NCBI GenBank assembly: GCA_017937765.1
Contig: JAGBCY010000003.1
Coordinates: forward strand, 1-40,549
Reading direction: 5' to 3'
DNA length: 40,549 nt
From: Alistipes sp.
GTDB lineage: Bacteria; Bacteroidota; Bacteroidia; Bacteroidales; Rikenellaceae
How positions within the stretch are numbered: the first letter of the stretch is position 1; each line of letters begins with the position of its first letter. A program made the translations under genes and the position numbers. Positions 25,278-33,914 of the stretch are shown one piece after another. A model generated the notes under the pieces. That model searched no databases. It saw nothing but the letters and a program-made list of their open reading frames with translations, and was not told the DNA's origin.

Positions 25278-25304
25278 TAAGTTAATCGTTTATTCGTATC
25301 TTCG
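25274..25304 (+). promoter_or_regulatory. radC promoter
   Basis: TTTG (25274-25277), 19 bp, TATCTTCG (25297-25304), one mismatch in the -7 box. Transcription should begin close to 25309-25312, almost on the first radC ATG. Confidence 0.6.
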
Positions 25305-25311
25305 TGGGAAA

Positions 25312-25983
25312 ATGAGCTTGTACGCTATGAGAAATGTTATTGATAAACTGATGTCGCGCGGGGCAGCAAGCCTGACGGATGAGGAACTTGTGGCTGTTAT
25401 CATTGCCGAGAGTATGTCGGATGAAAGAGCCGTGGAACTCGCACGCGAGTTACTCGCAGGTTCGGGTGGTGATGTTATGAGCCTCGTCGAGCAGGACGCG
25501 GCGCGCCTGCGTATGGTTGGTGGCCTCGGGCGTATGCGAGCCCTCAGGCTCAAGGCCGTGGCTGAGTGCGGCCGTAGGGTGGCGGTAAGCCGAGCCACGA
25601 ACTTTGACAACATAGGCTCGGATAGCGACGTTGTGCGTATTATGGAGCCGCAGCTCGGAGGCCTTCAGCACGAGGAGTGCTGGGCGTTGTACCTCGCCTC
25701 GTCGGGCCGGGTGCTGGAGCGTATGCGCATAAGTCAGGGCGGTGTACAGGCTACGGTTGTCGATTGCAGGCTCATCATCAAGCGCGCGTTAGAACTTCTT
25801 GCCGTGCAGATCGTGCTTGTGCATAACCACCCCTCGGGGAGTGCCGAGCCCAGCGAGCAGGACCGAGTGCTTACGGAGCGTGTGGCCGAGGCTGCACGCC
25901 TCTTCGAGATTCGCCTTCTGGACCACGTGATCATCGCACGCGGCTCGCATTTTAGTTTCCGCGGACACGCACTCTTAGGATAA
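25312..25983 (+). CDS. radC: RadC-family JAB/MPN-domain protein
   Basis: A 223-residue protein of the RadC family. The N-terminal part has a helix-hairpin-helix (GGLGRMRALRLKAV, about 70-83). The C-terminal MPN domain carries the JAMM metal motif: His171 and His173 in LVHNHPSGSAEPSEQD, plus Asp184. The historical DNA-repair role in E. coli is disputed and the molecular function is uncertain. The promoter lies so close that translation from the first ATG would need a leaderless or near-leaderless mRNA. The ATG at 25327 (MRNVIDKL) would have a leader of about 15 nt and is a reasonable alternative start. Confidence 0.92.
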   Translation: MSLYAMRNVIDKLMSRGAASLTDEELVAVIIAESMSDERAVELARELLAGSGGDVMSLVEQDAARLRMVGGLGRMRALRLKAVAECGRRVAVSRATNFDNIGSDSDVVRIMEPQLGGLQHEECWALYLASSGRVLERMRISQGGVQATVVDCRLIIKRALELLAVQIVLVHNHPSGSAEPSEQDRVLTERVAEAARLFEIRLLDHVIIARGSHFSFRGHALLG

Positions 25984-26016
25984 TCGCCTTTTATAGCGCG
26001 AGGTGTGGGATTTATG

Positions 26017-26047
26017 TTTCACATTTCGTAAATTTTTACTACCTTTG
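26017..26047 (+). promoter_or_regulatory. proS promoter
   Basis: TTTC (26017-26020), 19 bp, TACCTTTG (26040-26047). The -7 box is a full match and -33 differs at one base. The leader is about 50 nt. Confidence 0.65.
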
Positions 26048-26105
26048 CCACGATATACGGCACTGGTACGTATGGAGTATTGCAAATAATTAAAATCAAG
26101 ATATA

Positions 26106-27590
26106 ATGGCAGTTGAACTGAAAGATTTGACCAAGAGCGACGAGAACTATTCGCAGTGGTACAACGATTTGGTTATTAAGGCCGGCCTCGCTGAGAACTC
26201 GGCGGTGCGCGGCTGTATGGTCATCAAGCCCTATGGCTATGCCATCTGGGAGAAGATGCAGGATGTGTTGGATCGTATGTTTAAGGAGACGGGACACGAG
26301 AATGCCTACTTCCCGCTCTTTATCCCTAAGTCATTCTTCTCGCGTGAGGCGAGCCACGTTGAGGGCTTCGCTAAGGAGTGCGCCGTGGTTACGCACTACC
26401 GTCTGAAGAACGACCCCGAGGGTAACGGCGTTGTGGTTGACCCCGCAGCACGCCTCGAGGAGGAGCTCATCGTGCGTCCTACGTCGGAGACCATCATCTG
26501 GAATACGTACAAGAATTGGATCACATCGTACCGCGACCTGCCTATCCTCTGCAACCAGTGGGCTAACGTGGTGCGCTGGGAGATGCGTACGCGTCTCTTC
26601 TTGCGTACGGCTGAGTTCTTGTGGCAGGAGGGTCACACGGCACACGCCACAGCCGAGGAGGCTATGGAGGAGACCGAGCGTATGATCAACGTCTACAAGA
26701 CCTTCGCAGAGGAGTGGATGGGTGTTCCCGTTATCGTGGGTCACAAGTCGCCTAACGAGCGTTTCGCTGGTGCTGTCGACACACTCACAATCGAGGCGTT
26801 GATGCAGGATGGTAAGGCTTTGCAGAGCGGTACGTCGCACTTCCTCGGCCAGAACTTCGCTAAGGCCTTCGACGTGCAGTACACCAATAAGGAGGGCAAG
26901 CAGGAGTACGTGTGGGCTACATCGTGGGGCGTGTCGACACGTCTTATGGGTGCGTTGATTATGGCTCACTCGGATAATAACGGTCTTGTTCTTCCTCCGA
27001 AACTCGCTCCTATTCAGGTTGTTATGGTGCCCATCTATCGTGGTGAGGAGCAGCGTGTTCAGGCTGTCGCTCGCTTCGAGGAGATCGCTCGTGAGCTTCG
27101 TGCTCGTGGCGTGTCGGTTAAGATCGACGGCCGCGATAATGTACGCTCGGGCTTTAAGTTTGCCGAGTATGAGCTCAAGGGTGTGCCCGTGCGCTTGGCC
27201 CTCGGTCCTCGCGACCTGGAGAATGGCACCATCGAGCTTGCTCGCCGTGATACGCTCACGAAGGAGGTAATCTCGCAGGAGGGTCTGGCTGACCACATCG
27301 TAAAGCTCCTCGACGAGATTCAGCAGAACATATTTAAGAAGGCCCTTGATTTCCGTAACTCTATGATTACTAAGGTGGATACCTGGGAGGAGTTCAAGGA
27401 TGTACTCAACAATAAGGGTGGCTTTATCCTTGCACACTGGGATGGTACTCCCGAGACCGAGCAGGCTATCAAGGATGCCACTAAGGCGACAATTCGTTGT
27501 ATCCCGATGGATGTCGTCGAGGAGGAGGGCACTTGTGTATTCTCCGGCAAGCCGTCGAAGTATCGCGTGTTGTTTGCTAAGAGCTATTAA
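26106..27590 (+). CDS. proS: Prolyl-tRNA synthetase (archaeal/eukaryote-like type)
   Basis: A 494-residue class II aminoacyl-tRNA synthetase that charges tRNA-Pro. Class II motif 2 is seen in the region [14 protein letters not shown]...[10 protein letters not shown]; the anticodon-binding domain follows about residue 290 ([10 protein letters not shown]). The protein ends in KSY, the C-terminal Tyr characteristic of the shorter type that lacks the bacterial editing insertion. It is monocistronic: its own promoter lies upstream and large hairpins start directly after the stop codon. It converges with folA. Confidence 0.97.
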   Translation: MAVELKDLTKSDENYSQWYNDLVIKAGLAENSAVRGCMVIKPYGYAIWEKMQDVLDRMFKETGHENAYFPLFIPKSFFSREASHVEGFAKECAVVTHYRLKNDPEGNGVVVDPAARLEEELIVRPTSETIIWNTYKNWITSYRDLPILCNQWANVVRWEMRTRLFLRTAEFLWQEGHTAHATAEEAMEETERMINVYKTFAEEWMGVPVIVGHKSPNERFAGAVDTLTIEALMQDGKALQSGTSHFLGQNFAKAFDVQYTNKEGKQEYVWATSWGVSTRLMGALIMAHSDNNGLVLPPKLAPIQVVMVPIYRGEEQRVQAVARFEEIARELRARGVSVKIDGRDNVRSGFKFAEYELKGVPVRLALGPRDLENGTIELARRDTLTKEVISQEGLADHIVKLLDEIQQNIFKKALDFRNSMITKVDTWEEFKDVLNNKGGFILAHWDGTPETEQAIKDATKATIRCIPMDVVEEEGTCVFSGKPSKYRVLFAKSY

Positions 27591-27716
27591 TTTGTTGTGA
27601 TAAAGCGGCATCTACTGCCGCTAACAAAAAGTGCCGTCAATGGGCTGTACTTCCATGTACTATCCCATCGACGGCATTTTTGCCGAGCGTTGTATCTGCG
27701 GCTTTCTGACAACAAA
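27591..27716. repeat. 126-bp long inverted repeat / bidirectional terminator after proS
   Basis: Starting at the base after the proS stop codon, the whole segment folds as one imperfect hairpin centred at 27653.5. The outer ends are TTTGTTGT (27591-27598) and ACAACAAA (27709-27716). The middle arms are TGCCGTCAATGGG (27632-27644) and CCCATCGACGGCA (27664-27676) with one mismatch. The tip is GTAC-TTCCAT-GTAC (27647-27660). AAAAA precedes the middle stem and TTTTT follows it, so it can terminate transcripts from both proS and folA. The left arm also holds its own small hairpin, GCGGCA-TCTAC-TGCCGC. Confidence 0.85.
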
Positions 27717-27723
27717 TTATCTC

Positions 27724-27810
27724 TTGTGATAAGGCAGCATCTACAGCCACTAACCAAAAGAGCCGTCAATGGGCTGTACCTCCATGTACTATCCCATCGA
27801 CGGCATTTTT
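27724..27810. repeat. Second copy of the proS-folA hairpin element
   Basis: An 87-bp direct repeat of 27595-27681 at a distance of 129 bp, with about seven substitutions and no gaps. The core stem (27762-27773 with 27793-27804) and the T5 tail (27806-27810) are kept, while the small outer hairpin has decayed. The right outer arm is missing because folA ends at 27827. It should terminate transcription in both directions. Confidence 0.85.
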
Positions 27811-27826
27811 ACATCATTACTGCCTT

Positions 27827-28312
27827 CTACTTTGCTCTATCGTATGTGCGGAACGCAAAGGGATATTCATACTCCTCACCGCGCGCGTGCTGCTCCTCGG
27901 CAGTGAGCTTCCACTGGTCGTAGTCAATCTCTGGGAACGACGTATCTCCCTCATAATCACGCCCAACGCGAGTGATATACATCCTATCGGCCACGCCGAG
28001 AGCCTCGGCGTATATCTGTGCACCACCGATGATAAAGATCTCCTCATCATCACCCGCAAGCGCGATTGCCTCCTCCAGAGAGTGTGCCGTGAGCGCACCC
28101 TCAAACATACGGTCGCCACGTGTGATGACAATATTCGTGCGCTTGGGCAGCGGCCGTGAGCCGAGCGACTCGAAGGTCTTGCGTCCCATAATCACTGCGT
28201 GGCCCGAGGTTGTGGTGCGGAAGAAGCGCATATCCTCCTTGATATGCCACAGCAACGCGTTTTTATCTCCAATAGTGCCATTCTGAGCGATGGCGACGAT
28301 GATGCTTACCAT
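27827..28312 (-). CDS. folA: Dihydrofolate reductase
   Basis: A 161-residue enzyme reducing dihydrofolate to tetrahydrofolate with NADPH. Marks: IVAIAQNGTIGDKNALLW, the catalytic acid Asp27 in WHIKEDMRFF, VIMGRKTFESLG with the nucleotide-binding loop, and FIIGGAQIY near residue 95. It lies 12 bp after thyA; the pair regenerates the folate oxidised by thymidylate synthase. It is the last gene of a five-gene minus-strand run. Confidence 0.97.
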   Translation of the reverse strand: MVSIIVAIAQNGTIGDKNALLWHIKEDMRFFRTTTSGHAVIMGRKTFESLGSRPLPKRTNIVITRGDRMFEGALTAHSLEEAIALAGDDEEIFIIGGAQIYAEALGVADRMYITRVGRDYEGDTSFPEIDYDQWKLTAEEQHARGEEYEYPFAFRTYDRAK

Positions 28313-28324
28313 AGTTTTATAGGT

Positions 28325-29218
28325 TTAGAACGATAGCGGTGCTTTGATAGCGGGGTGAGGGTCGTAACCCTCGAGCGTGAAGTCCTCGTAGCGGTAGTCG
28401 AAGATGCTTCGGACGTCGGGATTCAGACGCATATGTGGCAGTGGGCGCGGCTTGCGGCTAAGCTGCTCAGCGGCCTGCTCCGTGTGGTTGAGGTAGAGGT
28501 GCGCGTCGCCGAGCGTGTGGATAAACTCTCCCGCCTCGAGGTTACACTCCTTGGCGATCATCATCGTAAGCAGTGCATAGGATGCGATGTTGAAGGGCAC
28601 GCCAAGGAACGTATCGCCACTGCGCTGGTATAGCTGGCACGAGAGCTTGCCCTCGGCCACGAAGAACTGGAACATCGTGTGGCACGGCGGCAGAGCCATA
28701 TGCTCAACGTCGGCAACGTTCCAGGCCGAGACTATCAGTCGGCGCGATGTGGGGTTGCGCTTGATGCTCTCGATGACGTTTCGAATCTGGTCGATCGCGC
28801 CACCGTCGGGCTTAGGCCAGCTACGCCACTGGTAGCCATAGACGTGGTTGAGGTCGCCAAAACGATAGCCCTCAATGGGCGACTCGATACCAGCAGCACC
28901 GAGGAATGTATCCATATCTACGGGTAGCACGCCGTGCTTGACGCAGAGCTCGTTATAGTAGCGATAGGCGTCGCTATCCCATATATGCACGCCATTGTCG
29001 ACGAGGTATTTTATGTTTGTGTCGCCGCGCAGGAACCACAATAGCTCGTGGATGACGCCCTTCAGAAATATCTTCTTCGTAGTCAGCAGCGGGAAGCCCT
29101 GGGCGAGGTCGAAGCGCATCTGATAGCCAAAGATGCCCTTGGTGCCCGTGCCCGTGCGGTCGTCGCGCACAACGCCCTCGCGGCAAATCTTATCGAGAAG
29201 CTCCAGATATTGTTTCAT
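28325..29218 (-). CDS. thyA: Thymidylate synthase
   Basis: A 297-residue folate-dependent enzyme making dTMP from dUMP. The nucleophile is Cys179 in [12 protein letters not shown]. The phosphate-binding Arg lies in DDRTGTGT (about 21) and the folate/dUMP region in [20 protein letters not shown]. It is about 33 residues longer than the E. coli enzyme (264), the extra length lying mainly around residues 92-125 ([13 protein letters not shown]...), as in other longer ThyA proteins. Its first 29 bp overlap the end of lpxH, which suggests translational coupling. Confidence 0.97.
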   Translation of the reverse strand: MKQYLELLDKICREGVVRDDRTGTGTKGIFGYQMRFDLAQGFPLLTTKKIFLKGVIHELLWFLRGDTNIKYLVDNGVHIWDSDAYRYYNELCVKHGVLPVDMDTFLGAAGIESPIEGYRFGDLNHVYGYQWRSWPKPDGGAIDQIRNVIESIKRNPTSRRLIVSAWNVADVEHMALPPCHTMFQFFVAEGKLSCQLYQRSGDTFLGVPFNIASYALLTMMIAKECNLEAGEFIHTLGDAHLYLNHTEQAAEQLSRKPRPLPHMRLNPDVRSIFDYRYEDFTLEGYDPHPAIKAPLSF

Positions 29219-29960
29219 CTATGTCGAATGTTTTAAGTTTCAGGTTGTTGTCGCCGTCTAACGTAGCGTACGTCGCAGCTTCGCGCGACCAGTCACTGAG
29301 GAACAGAACTTCGGCTCCATCTGCAGAGGTGCTGTGCGCCAAGTGCATATGTCCGAAGATGTAACCACCAACGTCGGGGTGCGTGGCGTGGTGCGTGCGA
29401 GCATACTCCACGAGGTAGTCGAGCCTATCGGCCGTAATCTGCTCCGTGCCGTGCGACTTACGCGACTTGCCGCTCCACCACGAGCCAAAGCGCAGGGCGA
29501 TATCGGGGTGTACAAGCCAGCGGAAGAGCCAGCGTGCCACGCGCGAACGGAAAAAACTATTCATCAGGCGAAGCAACGGTTGCCCCTTGATATTCATATT
29601 ATCGCCGTGGGCGAGGTGTAGCTTTTGGCCGTTGAGTGTGACGACGCGCGGCGAGTGGACAATCTCGATGCCGCACTCGCGCGTGAGGTAGTCGTAGGTC
29701 CACATATCGTGATTGCCGGTGTAGAGTGTGACCTTTATGCCACGGTCGCTAAGCGATGCGAGGCGTCCGAGTGTGCGGGTAAAGCCGTGAGGCACAACGC
29801 GTAGGTACTCGAACCAGAAGTCGAAAATGTCGCCCAAGAGGTATATCTCCGTGGCATCCTCGGCGACCATATCAAGCCATCGGCAGAAGGCCTGCTCGGT
29901 GCGTCGCGCCTCGGCCGTGTTGCCTGCACCGAGGTGTATGTCCGAAACGAAGTATATCAT
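29190..29960 (-). CDS. lpxH: UDP-2,3-diacylglucosamine diphosphatase-type metallophosphoesterase
   Basis: A 256-residue calcineurin-like phosphoesterase that, in the LpxH family, cleaves UDP-2,3-diacylglucosamine to lipid X in lipid A synthesis at the inner membrane. Metal-binding motifs in order: SDIHLG (Asp7, His9), LLGDIFDFW (Asp44), GNHD (Asn83, His84), LAHGDN (His118) and GHMHLA near residue 205. A basic/hydrophobic stretch (about 125-150, [18 protein letters not shown]) resembles the membrane-binding lid. It starts 6 bp after the thioredoxin-like gene and overlaps thyA by 29 bp. The exact substrate is assigned by family. Confidence 0.88.
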   Translation of the reverse strand: MIYFVSDIHLGAGNTAEARRTEQAFCRWLDMVAEDATEIYLLGDIFDFWFEYLRVVPHGFTRTLGRLASLSDRGIKVTLYTGNHDMWTYDYLTRECGIEIVHSPRVVTLNGQKLHLAHGDNMNIKGQPLLRLMNSFFRSRVARWLFRWLVHPDIALRFGSWWSGKSRKSHGTEQITADRLDYLVEYARTHHATHPDVGGYIFGHMHLAHSTSADGAEVLFLSDWSREAATYATLDGDNNLKLKTFDIDETISGASR

Positions 29961-29966
29961 TGTGGA

Positions 29967-31109
29967 CTACAAGGACTTCTTGATTTGCTGCTCCAGCTCG
30001 TCCATATTGATCGGTGCAATGCTCATATTTCCCTCGCGGTCAATGAGATATGCCAACGGCAGCTGGCTTACGTTATAGAGGGTAATGACCTCGGGATGGT
30101 TGCCTCCGAATACCGAGATCCAGGGGTGACGCTGCTGGCGTACAGCCTCGATCCAAAGCGATATGTCGCCGTCGACAGAGATGTGGTAGACCTCGAAGCC
30201 TGCATCGTGATACTTCTCGTGGAGAGCCTTGAGCTCGGCGTTTATGTTGTTGCAGAGGGCACTCTCAGCGGTCCAGAAGTAGAGCATTACAACCTTGCCG
30301 TCGAGATCCGACAGACGGTGCTTGGTCTTGTATATATCCTCGAGCTCGATATCGGGATACGAGGCGAGCTCAATACGCTGGCTAAGTTCGGCAAGAGCCT
30401 CAGCCTCAGCGATCTCGCGTTCGATGATGGCGATGTAGGGTGAGTCGGGGTAGCTCTTATTGAGGCCCTCGAGCACCGACTGGTAGTGTGCTATGGTGAT
30501 GCCGTGGCCGTCCAACTGTGGGATATACTGCTCGACGACGTTATGTCGCATAGCATAGAAGGCCGCGAGCTTATCGCGGTACTTGCCGACGAACTCCACC
30601 TGTGTCTTGATGGCGGCACGAGCTGCAAGGTATGCCTCACGCTCCGAGACGGCCTTGCTACTGTTGATGAGCGTCTCGGCGATAAGGGCCAGACGGTCAC
30701 CCGAGGCGAAGTACTCGTGGTTGAACTGAGCGATGAGCTCCGACTCCTCGGAGCCCTCGACCTTGTAGTTGAGGAATATATCGCCTGCGGCCTCGAGACG
30801 GATGTGGTCACCGGGGGCTACGACGAGCGTCACAGGACGGTGGTCACCCGGGAATGCCAACTTATAGAAACGAGGCGAGGTGCCATCCTCGATGTCGAAC
30901 GAGAACTTGAAGCCTCCGTTGTCGGCAAGTGCCTGGGCTGCAATACGCTCGGGAGCTACGAAGGTGTCGGAAACGCGCTCGAGATATACCGAGTCGACGT
31001 TGCTGCCGACGAAGCGGCCCTCGATGGTCGTGGACTTACCCTCGGGCTCCGAACTACAAGAGCTGAGTATCGTGGCGATGACGCTAAGAAATAGAAGTAT
31101 CTTCTTCAT
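29967..31109 (-). CDS. Thioredoxin-like (TlpA-type) lipoprotein lacking the first active-site cysteine
   Basis: A 380-residue predicted lipoprotein. I chose the ATG at 31109 (MKKILLFL) because the signal and lipobox (LSSC, Cys18) follow directly; an upstream ATG at 31136 only adds nine polar residues. Residues about 25-125 resemble the DUF4369 domain found before Bacteroidota thioredoxins. A helical middle follows, then a thioredoxin-like domain from about 245 (ELEDIYKTKHRLSDLDGKVV, written here only as ELEDIY and LSDLDGKVV). The active-site position reads FWTAESALC instead of FW..WC..C. Ser283 replaces the first Cys and Cys286 is kept, so normal disulfide exchange is unlikely. It lies between DUF4290 (39 bp upstream) and lpxH (6 bp downstream). 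Confidence 0.85.
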   Translation of the reverse strand: MKKILLFLSVIATILSSCSSEPEGKSTTIEGRFVGSNVDSVYLERVSDTFVAPERIAAQALADNGGFKFSFDIEDGTSPRFYKLAFPGDHRPVTLVVAPGDHIRLEAAGDIFLNYKVEGSEESELIAQFNHEYFASGDRLALIAETLINSSKAVSEREAYLAARAAIKTQVEFVGKYRDKLAAFYAMRHNVVEQYIPQLDGHGITIAHYQSVLEGLNKSYPDSPYIAIIEREIAEAEALAELSQRIELASYPDIELEDIYKTKHRLSDLDGKVVMLYFWTAESALCNNINAELKALHEKYHDAGFEVYHISVDGDISLWIEAVRQQRHPWISVFGGNHPEVITLYNVSQLPLAYLIDREGNMSIAPINMDELEQQIKKSL

Positions 31110-31148
31110 TACTATCTGTTTACGGTTTTGGTTCAATACTTTTCTGAG

Positions 31149-31814
31149 CTATTGGCGGTGTAGACTGTGACGCTGTACGCTCTTTGTGCCTGTCTTCTGC
31201 ATCTTGCGGCCGTTGTTACGCTGCTGCTTGCCACGCTTCTGGTTGCGCTGAGGTGTGTGGCGATACTCGCTGCGCATCGCGCTCACGGCCGAGAGGTCCA
31301 TCTCGACATTGCCACCCGCCATAATACGAATATCGCGAACGATGGAGTCGTTGTTCGGGTGCTCGTTGTTGAACTCGTAGCTCTTGGTACGCAGGTAGCG
31401 GGCGATGTTCACCATCTCCTGAGTGGTATGTCGCGTGGCGCGCTCCGAGGCCACCACACGCACGAAATGCTGGGCATACTTTCCGTAGTGCTTAAAGGCT
31501 ATGCGCGACTGCGGATAGGGTAATTTTTCCGGCGTGATATCCAGATCTTGGCGTGATGGTTGTGGGTAGGGCGAGTCGACATCAAGTTGGAAATCCGACA
31601 TTATGAAGAGGTGGTCCCAAAGTTTATGCTTGAAATCCTCGGTATCACGAAGTGTGGTGTTAAGGTTGCCCATAACGGCAATCACGGCCTTTGCCTGTCG
31701 TGTGCGCTCTTGTCTATCCTCGATCTCGAGGAGCGAATCCACCATCTCGTGGATATGTCGGCCATATTCGGGCAAGAACAACTTACGTCGTGTGTAATTA
31801 TAGTTTTTTCTCAT
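31149..31814 (-). CDS. DUF4290-family protein
   Basis: A 221-residue soluble protein recognised as the Bacteroidota-specific DUF4290 family, of unknown function. Typical pieces are YNYTRRKLFLPEYGRHI at the N-terminus, LWDHLFIMSDFQLDVDSPYP (about 65-84) and KLPYPQSRIAFKHYG. The last 35 residues are very basic and rich in Gln/Asn/Lys/Arg (RNQKRGKQQRNNGRK), suggesting nucleic-acid contact. It is first in the minus-strand run to folA; I see no convincing promoter upstream. Confidence 0.85.
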   Translation of the reverse strand: MRKNYNYTRRKLFLPEYGRHIHEMVDSLLEIEDRQERTRQAKAVIAVMGNLNTTLRDTEDFKHKLWDHLFIMSDFQLDVDSPYPQPSRQDLDITPEKLPYPQSRIAFKHYGKYAQHFVRVVASERATRHTTQEMVNIARYLRTKSYEFNNEHPNNDSIVRDIRIMAGGNVEMDLSAVSAMRSEYRHTPQRNQKRGKQQRNNGRKMQKTGTKSVQRHSLHRQ

Positions 31815-31918
31815 TGTGTATGATATTAAACTCTTGGATTAAAACCCGTGAAATAGTACGTTATGTCCATTATTATGTCGGGTTTAGGTCATTATGCAGC
31901 GTAGGGGTTGCACCTTCC

Positions 31919-31981
31919 GCCTAAAGAGTGCATCTTTAACGGCTGTAACGCTCGCCTAAAGATTTGACGGCTGCAAGCTCG
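31919..31981. repeat. Imperfect direct repeat upstream of the sigma-54-type activator
   Basis: Two adjacent units share GCCTAAAGA at their start (31919 and 31954) and ACGGCTG-[T/C]-AA-x-GCTC at their end. Unit 1 also contains a small inverted repeat, TAAAGA-GTGCA-TCTTTA (31922-31938). It lies 60-120 bp before the activator ATG in a 229-bp divergent intergenic region. Confidence 0.55.
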
Positions 31982-32043
31982 ATATACTCTTTACCGCGAT
32001 TTGACCATACAAAGTAACTAAAAAAAAATCACATAAACAAACT

Positions 32044-33189
32044 ATGGCAAAAATTTTACTCCTATCGCACTCAAAAAGTATGCTTAACTCGCTGAGCGAG
32101 CGGCTGCAATTCGAGAACTACGCTACGACCGAGACAGACAGCCTGCCCTCGGCCACGGAGCTATCCCACACGGGCGATTACGATGCGGCGATTGTCGACG
32201 GCGAGATGACCATTACGGACATCGGCCTGCCGCTTATCGTTGTCACGCGTAAGCCCAATATCGACTCGGCCGTTGAGGCTCTGCGCCACGGGGCTATCGA
32301 CTACCTCTCTGCACCGATTGATATGAACCGCCTGCTTACCGTGCTACGCGGCATAAGCCACGACGGCGATACGGCGACGGCGAGCGAGGCTCCGCGGCGC
32401 GTGGTGCGTCACTCGTCAAAACGCACGAACTGTGCCACGCAACCTATCATCGGCCGCTCGGAGGCTATCGAGCACGTGCGCAGTATGATACGGCGCGTGG
32501 CACCGTCGGATGCCCGCGTGCTGGTGCTCGGCGAGAATGGTACGGGTAAGGAGCTTGTGGCCCGCTGGTTACACCTAAAGAGTGGGCGGTCGGCGGCTCC
32601 GTTTGTCGAGGTTAACTGCGCTGCGATACCTGCGGAGCTTATCGAGAGTGAACTCTTTGGCCACGAGAAGGGATCGTTTACGTCGGCCGTAAAGCAACGA
32701 AAGGGTAAGTTTGAGTTGGCCGATGGTGGTACCCTCTTTATGGACGAGATTGGCGATATGTCGCTCTCGGCGCAGGCTAAGGTGTTGCGTGCGTTGCAGG
32801 AGAATAAAATCACGCGCGTGGGCGGTGATCGTGATATCGCAGTGGATGTGCGTGTGGTTGCTGCGACGAACAAGGATATTCGTCACGAGATAGAGCTCGG
32901 ACACTTTCGCGAGGACCTCTATCATCGTCTGAGTGTCATCGAGATAGACGTACCTCCGTTGCGCGAGAGGCGTGACGATATCGCGCTACTTGTCGATCAC
33001 TTCATCGAGGAGATTTGCACGCGTCACAGCATCGAGGCGAAGGGTATCGACGCAGAGGCTATTGAGCTACTCACCGTGCGTCCCTGGACGGGAAACATAC
33101 GCGAGCTTCACAACGTCGTCGAGCGACTGATAATCCTTAGCGACGAGCGTATCACGGCCGATGCAGTGAGACTATATTGTAAGGCCTAA
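32044..33189 (+). CDS. NtrC-type AAA+ sigma-54 activator without a DNA-binding domain
   Basis: A 381-residue protein. Residues 1-105 look like a receiver domain with the phosphoacceptor position (Asp52) kept. The acidic pocket is replaced (LLLSHSKS where VDDD is expected) and the conserved Lys is missing (YLSAPID). Residues about 123-355 form the AAA+ domain: Walker A GENGTGKE (163-170), the sigma-54 contact loop as GSFTSA (210-215) instead of GAFTGA, Walker B LFMDEIGD with Asp234 and Glu235, then PPLRER. The protein ends soon after the AAA+ lid (NIRELHNVVERLII...RLYCKA), with no Fis-type helix-turn-helix. It converges with gph, overlapping it by 4 bp. It probably activates sigma-54 promoters without enhancer binding, or acts by protein contact. 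Confidence 0.9.
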   Translation: MAKILLLSHSKSMLNSLSERLQFENYATTETDSLPSATELSHTGDYDAAIVDGEMTITDIGLPLIVVTRKPNIDSAVEALRHGAIDYLSAPIDMNRLLTVLRGISHDGDTATASEAPRRVVRHSSKRTNCATQPIIGRSEAIEHVRSMIRRVAPSDARVLVLGENGTGKELVARWLHLKSGRSAAPFVEVNCAAIPAELIESELFGHEKGSFTSAVKQRKGKFELADGGTLFMDEIGDMSLSAQAKVLRALQENKITRVGGDRDIAVDVRVVAATNKDIRHEIELGHFREDLYHRLSVIEIDVPPLRERRDDIALLVDHFIEEICTRHSIEAKGIDAEAIELLTVRPWTGNIRELHNVVERLIILSDERITADAVRLYCKA

Positions 33190-33842
33190 AGTATCTCCGC
33201 CTCAAGCTCTTGCACGGTGCTCACTACGCACGTGGCACCGGCCGCGTAGAGCTCCTCGGCGAAGCGGAAGCCCCAAACTACACCAACGGAGTCGATGCCA
33301 GCAGCGGCGGCTGTACGTATGTCGATGCCAGAGTCGCCAACCATAATGGCGCGGTCGCGCTCGACGCCTGCGATGCGTAGGATGTTATTCACTATCTCGG
33401 GGTCGGGCTTTAGCGGTGCGCCCTCGCGATTGCCCTCCACGGCCACGAACTCGATGTCGGAGAAGAACTTGGCCACCAGACGGTCGGTGCCGTGCTGAAA
33501 CTTATTCGATGCCACGGCGAGCTTCACACCGCACGCTCGGAGCTTTGCAAGTAGCTCTGGCATACCATCGTAGGGCACGGTATATCGGTCGATGTTATCG
33601 ACATAGTAGCGGCGAAACTGCCAAACGCACTCCTCGACATAGGTCTCATCCGAGGCTAACTCCGCAGGCAGGGCGCGCTCAACGAGGCGTTTGATGCCGC
33701 CACCAACCATCTGGCGGTACTCCGCGTCGGTATGCTCGGGCAGGTTACGCGAGCGCATAACGTAGTCGACCGAGGCGGCAAGGTCGCCGATGGTGTTTAG
33801 CAGCGTGCCGTCGAGGTCGAAGATTACAAGGTCGTATTTCAT
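33186..33842 (-). CDS. gph: HAD-family hydrolase, phosphoglycolate phosphatase type
   Basis: A 218-residue haloacid-dehalogenase-type phosphatase. Motif I is FDLDGTLLNT (Asp9 and Asp11), motif II VASNK, motif III Lys in LKPDPE, and motif IV MVGDSGIDI. The cap domain lies between motifs I and II. It is of the Gph subgroup, which removes the phosphate from 2-phosphoglycolate arising from oxidised DNA ends, but substrate choice within HAD proteins cannot be fixed from motifs. The stop overlaps that of the convergent activator by 4 bp. A hairpin separates it from the outer-membrane protein gene upstream. Confidence 0.85.
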   Translation of the reverse strand: MKYDLVIFDLDGTLLNTIGDLAASVDYVMRSRNLPEHTDAEYRQMVGGGIKRLVERALPAELASDETYVEECVWQFRRYYVDNIDRYTVPYDGMPELLAKLRACGVKLAVASNKFQHGTDRLVAKFFSDIEFVAVEGNREGAPLKPDPEIVNNILRIAGVERDRAIMVGDSGIDIRTAAAAGIDSVGVVWGFRFAEELYAAGATCVVSTVQELEAEIL

Positions 33843-33861
33843 AGAGTCGCTATTATTAGAA

Positions 33862-33892
33862 GAGGCTGCCCATACATACGTTGGACAGCCTC
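33862..33892 (-). terminator. Hairpin after the small outer-membrane protein gene
   Basis: A 10-bp stem with one G-T pair (33862-33871 with 33883-33892), just past the stop at 33915. It is followed on the minus strand by TTCTAATAAT, so it is a modest terminator that may let some transcripts continue into gph. Confidence 0.55.
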
Positions 33893-33914
33893 GAAATCGT
33901 ACGCGTGGCAGATC

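Noticed and set aside
27591-27810. CRISPR-like or tRNA-like interpretation of the repeats after proS
   Set aside because: There are only two units, each self-complementary with T tails; no spacer pattern and no cloverleaf.
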